A stretch of DNA of 64,000 bases. Origin: Marinifilum caeruleilacunae (lineage in GTDB: Bacteria > Bacteroidota > Bacteroidia > Bacteroidales > Marinifilaceae). This document shows positions 27,267 to 36,331 of this stretch, piece by piece. The stretch covers positions 48,106 to 112,105 of the forward strand of contig NZ_RZNH01000013.1 of the NCBI RefSeq assembly GCF_013141825.1, given 5' to 3'. The position numbers and the translations under genes were made by a program. The notes beneath the pieces are model-generated. The model was given only the letters and a program-made list of their open reading frames with translations. It was not told the DNA's origin and ran no database searches. Position 1 is the first letter of the stretch; each line of letters opens with the position of its first letter.

Positions 27267-28529
27267 ATGATAGGGAATAATAATATAGTAGCTGCAATTG
27301 ATATAGGAACAACGAAAATTGTTGCCATACTTGGAGAATTTACACCCGATGGGAAGCTAAATATTCTGGGAATGGAAAAAACTGTTTCGAAAGGCGTTAA
27401 GAGAGGGGTAATTCATGATATTGAACTTACAATTGAGGCTATTAATGATGCTGTAGCTCGTTTAAAGGCAAAAACGAATCAGGAAATTTCTAAGGTTTAT
27501 GTAGGAATTGCCGGTCAGCATATTCGCATCGTTAAAGAGAGAAAATTTAAGTACATAGAGAATTCCATTGAGGAAATTACGAAGGAGGATATCGAACAAA
27601 TCACAAACGAGAATTACAAACATCCGGTTGAGATTGGTGAGCAAATTTTACATGTTATCCCTCAGGAATTTGTAGTCGATAAAGAGGTTGGAATTAAGAA
27701 CCCATTAGGAATGGCTGGTCGCCGTTTGGATGGACATTTTAACATTATTATTGGCAGAACTGCATCGGCCCGAAACATTGAGAAATGTGTAAAGGAGGTA
27801 GGCTTAGAAGTGGAAGAACTGGTACTGGAACCTTTGGCATCGTCCCTGGCGGTTTTAACCAGGGAAGAGAAAGAAGCAGGTGTTGTATTGGTTGATATAG
27901 GAGGAGGTACTACCGATGTTACCGTATATTTCGATGGCGTGTTAAAACACACCTCGGTAATTCCATTTGGTGGCGATAACGTTACTCGCGATATTAAAGA
28001 AGCATGCTCGGTTTTATTGCGACAAGCCGAAGCATTAAAAATACAATTTGGTGAAGCCGTTTCCGATTTGGCTTCAGATGATAAAGTAGTAAGTATTCCG
28101 GCAACTGGCGGTTGGGACGAAAAGGACATCTCCTTTAAATTCATTGCCCAAATTATACAGTGCAGAATGGAAGAAATTATCGATTCGGTTAAGTTGCAAG
28201 TGGAATCAACCGGTTTGAAAGATAAAATTGGAGCCGGAATTGTCTTAACCGGAGGGGGCTCTTTGCTAACTAACCTTGATTTATTAACTGAGCAAAGAAC
28301 AGAACTTGATGTGAGAATCGGTTTTCCAAGAAATTTAAGAGTAAACCTTGATGAGAATTTAGATCATCCGATGTACTCAACCTCTATTGGTCTTTTGTTG
28401 AAGGGAATGGAAAAACCCAAGCCAAAACCTGAAGAAAGCACCGATGTAAATGGACATAAACCTAAAAAGAAAAGAGGGATCGCAGCATTCCTTGGCTCTT
28501 TATTTGACACCCATGATGTGGATATGTAA
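27267..28529 (+). CDS. ftsA: Cell division protein FtsA
   Basis: 420 residues. Actin-like ATPase that attaches FtsZ filaments to the membrane and recruits later division proteins. Phosphate 1 loop VAAIDIGTTKIVAI near the N-terminus, a 1C (SHS2) insertion, phosphate 2 loop VLVDIGGGTTDVTVY (about 209-223) and adenosine motif VLTGGGSLL. The basic C-terminus (PKKKRGIAAFLGSLFD) forms a short amphipathic membrane-targeting helix like that of E. coli FtsA, followed by a short tail. It precedes two ftsZ genes, so it may have to distinguish between two tubulin partners. Confidence 0.96.
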   Translation: MIGNNNIVAAIDIGTTKIVAILGEFTPDGKLNILGMEKTVSKGVKRGVIHDIELTIEAINDAVARLKAKTNQEISKVYVGIAGQHIRIVKERKFKYIENSIEEITKEDIEQITNENYKHPVEIGEQILHVIPQEFVVDKEVGIKNPLGMAGRRLDGHFNIIIGRTASARNIEKCVKEVGLEVEELVLEPLASSLAVLTREEKEAGVVLVDIGGGTTDVTVYFDGVLKHTSVIPFGGDNVTRDIKEACSVLLRQAEALKIQFGEAVSDLASDDKVVSIPATGGWDEKDISFKFIAQIIQCRMEEIIDSVKLQVESTGLKDKIGAGIVLTGGGSLLTNLDLLTEQRTELDVRIGFPRNLRVNLDENLDHPMYSTSIGLLLKGMEKPKPKPEESTDVNGHKPKKKRGIAAFLGSLFDTHDVDM

Positions 28530-28561
28530 AAAAAGACTTTTAACCCTAATACTGTGAGATC

Positions 28562-29875
28562 ATGATTGACGAATTGTTACCGGTTGATTTTGAACCAAAA
28601 GAAAAATCTATTATAAAAGTAATTGGTGTTGGAGGCGGTGGAGGAAACGCTGTTAATCACATGTTACGAGAAGGAATTACCGGGGTTGATTTTGTAATAT
28701 GCAACACTGATTCACAAGCACTCGAAAATAGCCCTGTACCCATAAAAGTGCAATTGGGTAAATCGCTGACCGAAGGAAGAGGAGCAGGAAATAAACCCGA
28801 ACGAGGCAGAGAATCCGCCATTGAGAGTTTAGATGATATCAATAAGGTTTTGAGCGAAAAAACCAAAATGGTATTTGTAACTGCTGGTATGGGTGGTGGA
28901 ACCGGAACAGGTGCCGCTCCAATTATTGCAGAAGCAGCTCGCCAGCAAGATGTATTAACAGTAGGGATTGTAACCATACCTTTCAGATTTGAAGGGAAAA
29001 AAAGAATACAGCAGGCTCTTGAAGGAATCGAAAACCTTGAAAAGCATGTAGATGCATTGTTGATTATTAACAATGAGAAACTGAGATTGATGTACGGCGA
29101 TTTGAAACTTTCCGATGCTTTTGCCGAAGCCGATAGTGTACTTTCGGTAGCCGCAAAAAGTATTGCCGAAATTATTACCGTTGCCGGATATGTAAATGTC
29201 GACTTTGCCGATGTTGAAACAGTAATGAGAAACAGTGGTGTTGCGGTTATGGGATCGGCATCAGCTTCAGGGCCTGATCGCTCAATTCGTGCAATCGAAG
29301 AAGCTTTAACCTCGCCATTGCTTAATAGCAACAACATTGTAGGAGCTCGAAATATTCTTTTAAATATTATTTCGGGTAGCGAAGAGGTTACTATGCAGGA
29401 GGTAAGTCAGATTACAGATTACGTGCAGGATGTTGTAGGTGATGATGTAAGTGTAATTTGGGGGAATGGATACAACGAAAAAATGGGCGATGAATTAAGT
29501 GTTACCATTATTGCGACTGGATTCTCCGAAAATCCGATTCCTGAATTGATGATTGAACCTCGAAAAAGAGAAGATGATGCTCCCAAATTGGAGTTGATTA
29601 TCGAGAATCCTGCTGAAGAGGAAGAAAAAGCAGCAGCTAAACGTCGCGAAGAAATTCAACGACGTGAAGAATTGATGCGAAAGCGATCGGAAGAACAGGA
29701 AGAAGAACAAGAGGAAGAAATTTTTGAGGTGAAGAGCAAAGTTGAACCAAAAGTGAGTCAAAAGCCTAAAACAGAGCAACCAAAAGCCGAGGAAGAAAAA
29801 GAAGGAGAGACGATCAACAATTGGTTTAAAGATCAGTTTACAAAGATTTTTGATGGTGGCGACACTTCAATGTAA
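28562..29875 (+). CDS. ftsZ: Cell division protein FtsZ, first tandem copy
   Basis: 437 residues. Tubulin-like GTPase. The GTP-binding G-box GGGTGTG lies at about 110-116 and the catalytic T7 loop NVDFADV keeps both aspartates, so it should hydrolyse GTP as a polymer. After the core (ends about 325) comes a charged Glu/Lys/Arg-rich linker (about 325-415) and an unusual end (INNWFKDQFTKIFDGGDTSM). The usual C-terminal conserved peptide of the D/E-IPAF/Y-x-R type, which binds FtsA and other partners, is absent. The end could instead form an amphipathic helix. The second ftsZ starts 25 bases downstream. Confidence 0.93.
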   Translation: MIDELLPVDFEPKEKSIIKVIGVGGGGGNAVNHMLREGITGVDFVICNTDSQALENSPVPIKVQLGKSLTEGRGAGNKPERGRESAIESLDDINKVLSEKTKMVFVTAGMGGGTGTGAAPIIAEAARQQDVLTVGIVTIPFRFEGKKRIQQALEGIENLEKHVDALLIINNEKLRLMYGDLKLSDAFAEADSVLSVAAKSIAEIITVAGYVNVDFADVETVMRNSGVAVMGSASASGPDRSIRAIEEALTSPLLNSNNIVGARNILLNIISGSEEVTMQEVSQITDYVQDVVGDDVSVIWGNGYNEKMGDELSVTIIATGFSENPIPELMIEPRKREDDAPKLELIIENPAEEEEKAAAKRREEIQRREELMRKRSEEQEEEQEEEIFEVKSKVEPKVSQKPKTEQPKAEEEKEGETINNWFKDQFTKIFDGGDTSM

Positions 29876-29900
29876 TTTGAGATAATAGAATTAATAAATA

Positions 29901-31127
29901 ATGGCAGAAGATTTAATAGATTTTAGCTTACCCGAGAATGAATCATCAATTATCAAAGTAATTGGTGTTGGAGGAGGTGGTGGTAATGCTGTCAATTACA
30001 TGTTCCAGCAAGGCATAAAGGATGTAGATTTTGTGATCTGCAATACCGATGCACAGGCACTGGAGAATAGTCAAATCCCTGTAAAGATTCAATTGGGTGA
30101 GTCTTTAACAGAGGGGCGCGGAGCAGGTAACAAACCTGAGCGTGGAGCTCAATCGGCGATTGAAAACATTGAAGATGTGAACGAGGTTTTGGCCGATAAC
30201 ACCAAAATGGTATTTATTACTGCTGGTATGGGTGGAGGAACCGGAACTGGTGCTGCACCCGTAATTGCAAAAGCGGCAAAAGAACAAGGAATATTAACAG
30301 TTGGAATTGTTACCATTCCCTTCCGTTTCGAAGGTCGTCAAAGATTAAACCAGGCAATCGAAGGAATCAACAAACTAAAAGAGAATGTTGACTCTTTACT
30401 GGTGATTAACAATGAGAAATTAAGTGAAATTTACGGTGATTTAAAGCTTTCTACGGCTTTTGCCAAGGCAGATGATGTTTTGGCAACTGCAGCCAAAGGA
30501 ATTGCCGAAATTATTACCCTTCACGGATATATAAACGTCGACTTCGAAGATGTAAAAACCGTAATGACTGATAGTGGAGTTGCGGTAATGGGATCGGCAT
30601 CGGCCGAAGGGGAAGACCGATCGGTAAATGCAATCCGAGAAGCTTTAACTTCTCCATTACTAAATAGCAATGATGTTCGTGGAGCTCGAAATATTCTTCT
30701 GAACATTAGCTCTGGCGAGGAAGAGGTAACCATGGACGAGGTAGGCGAAATAACCGACTATGTGCAGGAAGCAGTTGGCGATAGTGCCTCAATTATATGG
30801 GGAACTGGTCAGGATTTGGCCCTTGGAAACAAAGTTTCGGTTACCATTATTGCTACAGGATTCGAAAATGGTGGAATTACCGAAGAGGTTGAAAAACCGA
30901 AGACAAGCGCTTTCAGAGGAGGACGTGGAACTGCCCAGCAAACCAGGATGCCTTTAGATGAGGATATCCCTGAAGTTGAAGAGAAGAAAACGGTTTTAAC
31001 CGATCTTAAGGATGCGGAAATCGACGAGTTGGAGAATATTCCGGCTTATAAAAGAAAGCAAAAGAAGCTTGAACAAAAACGCTATCATTCAGGAAATGTA
31101 ATTAAATTTACATTGGATGACGAATAA
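29901..31127 (+). CDS. ftsZ: Cell division protein FtsZ, second tandem copy
   Basis: 408 residues. The GTPase core is very similar to the copy just upstream (for example [48 protein letters not shown] are shared). The T7 loop reads NVDFEDV with both catalytic aspartates. Unlike the first copy, its tail contains [11 protein letters not shown] (about residues 372-382), close to the IPAFLRKQ peptide by which E. coli FtsZ binds FtsA and ZipA, followed by about 25 more residues. It therefore looks like the canonical ring former. The pair is a tandem duplication that has diverged mainly in linker and tail. Confidence 0.93.
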   Translation: MAEDLIDFSLPENESSIIKVIGVGGGGGNAVNYMFQQGIKDVDFVICNTDAQALENSQIPVKIQLGESLTEGRGAGNKPERGAQSAIENIEDVNEVLADNTKMVFITAGMGGGTGTGAAPVIAKAAKEQGILTVGIVTIPFRFEGRQRLNQAIEGINKLKENVDSLLVINNEKLSEIYGDLKLSTAFAKADDVLATAAKGIAEIITLHGYINVDFEDVKTVMTDSGVAVMGSASAEGEDRSVNAIREALTSPLLNSNDVRGARNILLNISSGEEEVTMDEVGEITDYVQEAVGDSASIIWGTGQDLALGNKVSVTIIATGFENGGITEEVEKPKTSAFRGGRGTAQQTRMPLDEDIPEVEEKKTVLTDLKDAEIDELENIPAYKRKQKKLEQKRYHSGNVIKFTLDDE

Positions 31128-31172
31128 GCTGGACCGATCAGCGAAAGCGATAAAATATTAAAAAAATACAAT

Positions 31173-31619
31173 ATGAGCTTACTGGAACAAATTAATGCAG
31201 ATATGAAGTCTGCAATGAAAGCGAAAGAAAAAGATAAATTACAGGCCATAAGATCTGCCAAAACAGCCTTTACACTTGAAATGACCAAGACAGGCGCATC
31301 GGAAATTGAAGATGCTGCAGCGGTTAAAATTATCCAAAAATTGGTGAAGCAACGTAAAGATGCTGCAGATACGTATAAAGCAGGAGGCAGAGAAGATTTG
31401 GCAGAGAAGGAATTGCTTGAAATGAGCTTCCTTGAAGTGTATTTACCTGCTCAAATGAGCGACGAAGAGCTAACTGCAGCTGTCCAAAAGATTATTGAAG
31501 ATACTGGAGCTTCTTCGATGAAAGAAATGGGAAAAGTAATGGGAATTGCCTCGAAACAGTTGGCTGGTAAAGCCGATGGAAAAGCTGTTGCTGATAAAGT
31601 AAAAGCTTTACTTTCGTAG
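31173..31619 (+). CDS. GatB/YqeY domain protein
   Basis: 148 residues, a single YqeY domain related to the tail domain of the amidotransferase subunit GatB. Sequence features: an N-terminal helix with MKSAMKAKEKDKLQAIR, the central D-A-A-x-Y-K-A-G-G-R-x-D-L-x-x-K-E block and the C-terminal G-K-A-D-G-K/A-x-V segment. It may bind tRNA or nucleic acid, but the cellular job is unclear. It closes the dcw cluster 45 bases after the second ftsZ and is followed by a terminator. Confidence 0.92.
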   Translation: MSLLEQINADMKSAMKAKEKDKLQAIRSAKTAFTLEMTKTGASEIEDAAAVKIIQKLVKQRKDAADTYKAGGREDLAEKELLEMSFLEVYLPAQMSDEELTAAVQKIIEDTGASSMKEMGKVMGIASKQLAGKADGKAVADKVKALLS

Positions 31620-31641
31620 ATTTCTGAAGCGATAAAATATG

Positions 31642-31675
31642 AAAGAGTTGTCATTTTTTGGCAGCTCTTTTTTTT
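31642..31675 (+). terminator. Intrinsic terminator of the dcw cluster
   Basis: An 11-bp stem (31642-31652 with 31660-31670, two G-T pairs), a 7-nt loop and an uninterrupted T run to 31675. Located 23 bases after the GatB/YqeY stop. Confidence 0.85.
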
Positions 31676-31832
31676 ACTTCAGACTTTGTTATCCTCACTC
31701 ATGTGAGATTGCTTGTTGATAATCCACATCAAAATTGGGAATAGTAAGGTGGATTTATTCAAAGAATATAGAGAATTCTCAAACCATATCAGCAATAATT
31801 ATATTCTTCATAAAAATCAGCGATCAATAAAT

Positions 31833-31864
31833 AAAAAAAGCGAGATGAATAATCACCTCGCTTT
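31833..31864 (-). terminator. Intrinsic terminator of ppiD
   Basis: On the minus strand an 8-bp stem (31857-31864 with 31837-31844) is followed by TTTTATTTATT. It lies 20 bases past the ppiD stop. Confidence 0.75.
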
Positions 31865-31883
31865 CTTTGTGTCTCACTATTTT

Positions 31884-34007
31884 CTAGTAAAACTTATATC
31901 TTTTATCAACAACATTAGCATTGTCTCTTAATGCCTGGAATGCCTGATAGTTTGTACGGTACTGATATCCTTGCTCTAATCTTGCTTTGAAAGCTTCAAC
32001 TGTAGCATCAGTTACTTCGTCGGTAGTTTCGTTGGTAACCAATACCATGTAAACTCCCTGGTTGCCTTCAATTGGAGCAGAAATTTTTCCTTTTTCAAGA
32101 AGTGCAGCAGTACTAATTACATTTGGCTCAATACCTGCACCAGGAATCTGGAAGGATGAGAAGCTAACACCAGTAGCATTCTTCACTTCAAGATTTTCTT
32201 TTTGTGCAACCGATAGAAGACTCTGTGCTCCCTGGCTGTTCTTATTGAACTCAGCAATCATTTGCTCAGCTTTCTTCTCTTTTCTGATTTCACGTCTGAT
32301 TGTAGATGCAACATCATTTACCAATGCAAAACCTTCCTCTTTGATATCAGAAAGAACTGCAACAACAAACTTGTCACCAAATTCGAATACTGCCGACTGA
32401 TCGTTGTTCATCAAAACAGATTCCATATCGTCAGTTTGGTATGCTGCTCTAACCAATTCTCTTGAGTTTTCAAGACCAGGAATGTTCTTGGTATCTCTTC
32501 TTAGGTTAGCAGTTCTTCTTTGTAGGTTTTGTTCCGATACAGCTTTTAAGAAAGCATCTTTGCTTAGGTTGTTACCAGCAAATGTACGTGCTTTTGCATA
32601 AGCAGCCTGAATGGTTTTGTTGCTTGCTTCTACTTTACGGTCAACTACTGCCAACTGTACTTTCTTAACAGCTTTTCCTTTGTTGGTTACTTGTAAAACG
32701 TGAGCTCCAAATTGAGTCAGAACAACTTTAATTTCGTTTCTTTTTGAATCGAAAGCCGCTTCGCTAAATGGAAGAACCATTTTTCCTTGTGTGAACCAAC
32801 CAAGATCACCACCATTTACAGCAGATCCCTGATCATCAGAATTCGCTTTTGCCAAATCATCGAAACGAGCTCCTTTATCCAATAAAGCTTTTAAGCTATC
32901 CGCTTTAGCTTGAGCAGAAGCGTAATCACCGTTTACCGGGCGAATTAAGATATGACGAGCCTTAACCGAGTCAGGCAACATTTTAACTTCATTGATTTTT
33001 GCTAGCTTGTACGAATCACCTTCTGAGTATACATCAGTAACATCACCTTTGTTTCCAGAGAAAGCAAATTCTGCTAAATCAGCATTGGTGATATCTTCTT
33101 TCTTAAAGTAGAAAGGATTGAAATCTGTATCAGCGTTTAACTCAACGAACTGTACGTTGTTGGTTTCTGCAGCAAAATCAGCTTTAAGCTCAGCAAGCCA
33201 TTGTTCAGTTGCTTTGTAATCTTCAGTTGAAGGCTCTACAAGGAAAGGAACGTAATCAATTCTTCTCGACTCTGTTTGCTCAAACAAATCTTTGTGCTCG
33301 TTATAGTACTCTTTGATTTCAGCATCGCTTACAGTGATTGTACTGTCTGGAATCAGGTTGTAGTTTTTAACGATATAGTTGATATCTACTTTTTTGCTTC
33401 CTTTGGTAGCAAGATCTTTCACCATTGCATCTGGCATGTACAAACCTTTTTGAATTAATGAGTTGTACTTGGTTAAAGTTCTTTGAGTAGTCATTGCATT
33501 TTCGATGTTCAGCCAGTAATTTTTTTGTGGCGTTCCTTTAGGAGCGTTAATTAACTGTTGAAGAGTTGCAACTACCTGATCTTTGTTGAAAGTTCCGTCA
33601 GGACCCTGGAACATTTGACGAATTGTAGGATCGATATTTCTACCTTGAACCATGTCGAATAATTCATCAGAAGTTACTGAAATTCCCAGTTCTTCATATT
33701 CAACATTCATTACCATTTCCTGAACCATTTGCTGCCAGGTTTGCTCTCTTAGTCTATCCATCTGTTCTGAAGGAATAGAAGATTGACCAGACATCATTTT
33801 AGCTACTTCAATATTATGGTTGAATCGATTCTGGAAATCACGAATATTTACTGATTCACCTGCAATTTCTGCCATTTCATTTCGTGAATTCGTCAATAAG
33901 GAACCACCCGATTTTAGAGCGTCACCAGCAATAAATGCGAACAAAGCTCCCCCAATGATGATCCCAATAAACACACCACGGTTTCTTATTTTCTGTAATG
34001 TTGCCAT
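31884..34007 (-). CDS. ppiD: PpiD-like periplasmic peptidyl-prolyl isomerase (SurA_N/parvulin)
   Basis: 707 residues. One N-terminal membrane helix (about 11-30, GVFIGIIIGGALFAFIAG) anchors a large periplasmic chaperone. A SurA_N-type helical domain follows, then a parvulin (rotamase) domain at about 345-450 (KARHILIRPVNG ... GGDLGWFTQGKMVLPF), then a further parvulin-like or helical C-terminal part. PpiD helps newly translocated envelope proteins fold. It is last in a minus-strand envelope gene group (coaX, TPR, lptC, CNNM), a gene order I recognise from other Bacteroidota, but 235 bases separate it from the CNNM gene, so it may have its own promoter. Confidence 0.92.
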   Translation of the reverse strand: MATLQKIRNRGVFIGIIIGGALFAFIAGDALKSGGSLLTNSRNEMAEIAGESVNIRDFQNRFNHNIEVAKMMSGQSSIPSEQMDRLREQTWQQMVQEMVMNVEYEELGISVTSDELFDMVQGRNIDPTIRQMFQGPDGTFNKDQVVATLQQLINAPKGTPQKNYWLNIENAMTTQRTLTKYNSLIQKGLYMPDAMVKDLATKGSKKVDINYIVKNYNLIPDSTITVSDAEIKEYYNEHKDLFEQTESRRIDYVPFLVEPSTEDYKATEQWLAELKADFAAETNNVQFVELNADTDFNPFYFKKEDITNADLAEFAFSGNKGDVTDVYSEGDSYKLAKINEVKMLPDSVKARHILIRPVNGDYASAQAKADSLKALLDKGARFDDLAKANSDDQGSAVNGGDLGWFTQGKMVLPFSEAAFDSKRNEIKVVLTQFGAHVLQVTNKGKAVKKVQLAVVDRKVEASNKTIQAAYAKARTFAGNNLSKDAFLKAVSEQNLQRRTANLRRDTKNIPGLENSRELVRAAYQTDDMESVLMNNDQSAVFEFGDKFVVAVLSDIKEEGFALVNDVASTIRREIRKEKKAEQMIAEFNKNSQGAQSLLSVAQKENLEVKNATGVSFSSFQIPGAGIEPNVISTAALLEKGKISAPIEGNQGVYMVLVTNETTDEVTDATVEAFKARLEQGYQYRTNYQAFQALRDNANVVDKRYKFY

Positions 34008-34242
34008 CGAAAAAGATTTAAATATTTCTTAATTAGGCTACGAATATACAAAAAAATGGGAAATGATTGCCTTTTCTGCCAATCAGTTTGGCCTCTTTTA
34101 TAGTAAAGTAAAATTTACTTGATGAATGGATAAAAAATGATGGCATATTGAGCTGAAATCTACCCAATATTTGCAGGAAAACATTAATATGCAAATGTGT
34201 TTTTAATTGCTTCTAATGTTCAGTAAATGAGTTGTAAAAAAC

Positions 34243-35502
34243 CTAGTTAATAATGGTTAGTTTTATTTTCTCTACGCGGGTATTACTAACTTCAACAATT
34301 TTAAAATTGAAGTTCTCAATTCGGATGGTTTCGTTGTATTTTGGTATACTTTCGTGATTAAATAGAATGAATCCATTCAAGGTTTCGAAGTCTTCCGACT
34401 CTGGCAGGTTCAATTCATATTTATCATTGAGATAATCAATTTCCAATCTTCCCGAAAACAAGTACTCATTTTCTGAAATTACCTCTTCTTCAAAATCGAT
34501 ATTGTCATGCTCGTCCTCAATCTCTCCGAATATTTCTTCCATGATATCCTCAATGGTTACCATTCCGGCGGTACCACCAAATTCATCAACAACAACTGCA
34601 ATGCTCTTTTGTTCTTTGGTAAACAGGTTAAGCAATTTGTGCGCTGCCATGGTTTCAGGAACAAAAATAATTCGGCTTAAAGCAGATTTGATACTTTGCG
34701 GTTTCTTAAAGATTACCGATGAGTGAACGTATCCAATAATGTTATCGATAGATTCTTTGTAAATCAGAATTCTTGAATAGCCTGTTTCAATAAAACGCTG
34801 TGTAATATCTTCAAGTTCGCCATTGAGTTCCATGGCTTCAATTTCGTTTCGCGGAACAATACATTCTCGAAGTTTTACCTTCGAAAAGTCTAGCGCATTT
34901 CTAAAAATTTTAATGTCGTGCATTTCATCTTCAGCAATGGCTTGTGTGTCCTGTCCTTCTTGTACCAAATGATCCAAGTCTACTTTACCAAAGGCTTGTG
35001 TTTCTGCATCCTCTGTAATTTCAGTTTTGAACAACCTGTGAATGATATTTTTGGATAACATCATGGTAATAATGGTAACCGGGTAGAAGATAATGTAAAA
35101 GAACATTACCGGCAGTGCAAAAAAGTTGAGAGCGAAATTGGGATTCAGCCTGAACAAGGTTTTTGGAATAAACTCGGCTGTTACCAATATCAGTATGGTT
35201 GAAATAATGGTTTGAATGGTAAGAACCAATGATTCCGAATCGACCCATAATTCGATACTCGGTTCCAGCATTTTGGCCATTACAATACCATATACTACAA
35301 GCGCAATGTTGTTACCCACCAACATGGTGCTAATGTAATGACCTGGATATCTCGAAAAAATAGATATGATTCTTGAAGAAACCGTATTCTTATTTCGATC
35401 CAGCTCCATGCGTAATTTATTGGCAGCAATAAAAGCAATTTCCATGCCTGAGAAAAAGGCGGAAAGAGCGAGCATGGCAAAAATGATGATCAGATCATTC
35501 AT
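34243..35502 (-). CDS. CNNM/CorC-family membrane protein (DUF21-CBS-CorC_HlyC, hemolysin-like)
   Basis: 419 residues. An N-terminal DUF21 transmembrane domain of three to four helices (about 1-190, starting [18 protein letters not shown]), two CBS domains (about 205-325, with VPRNEIEAM and [26 protein letters not shown]) and a C-terminal CorC_HlyC domain (about 335-415). Proteins of this build (CNNM, CorC, YhdP/PaeA, GldE) are implicated in magnesium or metal efflux, and in Bacteroidota one relative, GldE, belongs to the gliding genes. The tail motif VDEFGGTAG is typical. Start is directly adjacent to the stop of the small membrane protein upstream. Confidence 0.88.
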   Translation of the reverse strand: MNDLIIIFAMLALSAFFSGMEIAFIAANKLRMELDRNKNTVSSRIISIFSRYPGHYISTMLVGNNIALVVYGIVMAKMLEPSIELWVDSESLVLTIQTIISTILILVTAEFIPKTLFRLNPNFALNFFALPVMFFYIIFYPVTIITMMLSKNIIHRLFKTEITEDAETQAFGKVDLDHLVQEGQDTQAIAEDEMHDIKIFRNALDFSKVKLRECIVPRNEIEAMELNGELEDITQRFIETGYSRILIYKESIDNIIGYVHSSVIFKKPQSIKSALSRIIFVPETMAAHKLLNLFTKEQKSIAVVVDEFGGTAGMVTIEDIMEEIFGEIEDEHDNIDFEEEVISENEYLFSGRLEIDYLNDKYELNLPESEDFETLNGFILFNHESIPKYNETIRIENFNFKIVEVSNTRVEKIKLTIIN

Positions 35503-35706
35503 TTACTTCTGGGATTGGTTTTTCTCTCGGGTTCTTCGAAGATATCGGCGCGAAGTGTACATTAAAGCTGCTAAAATGGCGATAATGTATAGTAAAATGT
35601 TTTCGCTAAAGTTGGTTTGCATGGTTCTGTATACGGCAAGCGAGGCACTGCCAATCATTACAATCAGCCAAACAATTTCTAATACAAATGGAAGTTTTTG
35701 ATTCAC
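35503..35706 (-). CDS. Small two-helix membrane protein
   Basis: 67 residues. Two hydrophobic segments (about 7-25, LEIVWLIVMIGSASLAVY, and about 35-50, ENILLYIIAILAALMYTSR) are joined by a short polar turn. The C-terminus is strongly basic (RRYLRRTREKNQSQK), so both ends should face the cytoplasm. No family recognised. Its stop codon is immediately followed by the start of the CNNM gene, and it lies 40 bases after lptC, so it is embedded in the operon. Tight spacing and absence of a competing ORF support that it is a real gene; it may assist its CNNM or LPS-export neighbour. Confidence 0.75.
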   Translation of the reverse strand: MNQKLPFVLEIVWLIVMIGSASLAVYRTMQTNFSENILLYIIAILAALMYTSRRYLRRTREKNQSQK

Positions 35707-35746
35707 TTTATTCAGGTTTTGTATGCAAGATAATAAGCTTTATTGA

Positions 35747-36331
35747 TTATTGCTTGTTTTTATCCTCTAAATAAACTTCTCCCGAAACATTTTTAAGGCG
35801 GAACTCATTCATATCTTCATCGGCAGAGAAGTTCGTTCCTTCCAATACTTGTCCGTCTTCTGTTATGATTCTGGTGTACTGATCTGAATAAATGAGCTTC
35901 TTTTTGTGATCCCAAAACATGAGCTCAGAATTAATTTTCGTACCATCTGCCCTGGTCGCTTGTACATCATTTCTAAGTTCCCAAAGTTCATCTTTTGGAT
36001 AATGTTTGGCGTAATTCGCTTTAATTTCCCAGGCCGTCTTCTCATCCTCGTCGTAGGAAATAATTTTTCCCCCTTTGGGAAATTCACGAAGCATTCCTTC
36101 TTCTTCCGAATTGGTTTCAACAAATTCAACGGCAAAAGCACGATATTGAATTTTAGTTGAATCGGTATAAATAAATTCAACTTCCTTGCCTTGCTGAACC
36201 GGAAGATTTTGGTTGGTTGTAAGACTCTGCACTTCTTTCATGCTGTTCTCACAAGACAAAAGCATCGCAATCCCCGAAAGGATTACAATGCTTTTGATAA
36301 TATTGTATTTACTTTTTGGCGTACTATTCAT
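35747..36331 (-). CDS. lptC: LPS export protein LptC (lipoprotein form)
   Basis: 194 residues. The N-terminus has a lipoprotein signal with lipobox IAMLLSC (Cys about 27) instead of the plain membrane helix of E. coli LptC. The rest is the beta-jellyroll OstA-like fold: YRAFAVEFVE, GGKIISYDEDEKTAWEIKANYAKHY, then ELRNDVQATRADGTKINSE with the typical N-D-V-x-x-x-x-x-D-G-x-x-x-x-S/T-E pattern. It passes lipopolysaccharide from the LptBFG exporter to the periplasmic bridge. Its start overlaps the TPR gene by 8 bases. The other lpt genes are not in the window. Confidence 0.9.
   Translation of the reverse strand: MNSTPKSKYNIIKSIVILSGIAMLLSCENSMKEVQSLTTNQNLPVQQGKEVEFIYTDSTKIQYRAFAVEFVETNSEEEGMLREFPKGGKIISYDEDEKTAWEIKANYAKHYPKDELWELRNDVQATRADGTKINSELMFWDHKKKLIYSDQYTRIITEDGQVLEGTNFSADEDMNEFRLKNVSGEVYLEDKNKQ

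Noticed and set aside
28657-29337. Long 226-codon antisense frame opposite ftsZ
   Set aside because: A shadow of the strongly coded ftsZ gene: low-complexity Ser/Ala/Thr-rich product, no homology pattern.
31713-31931. Plus-strand 72-codon frame after the dcw terminator
   Set aside because: It crosses the ppiD terminator and reads into the antisense of ppiD.
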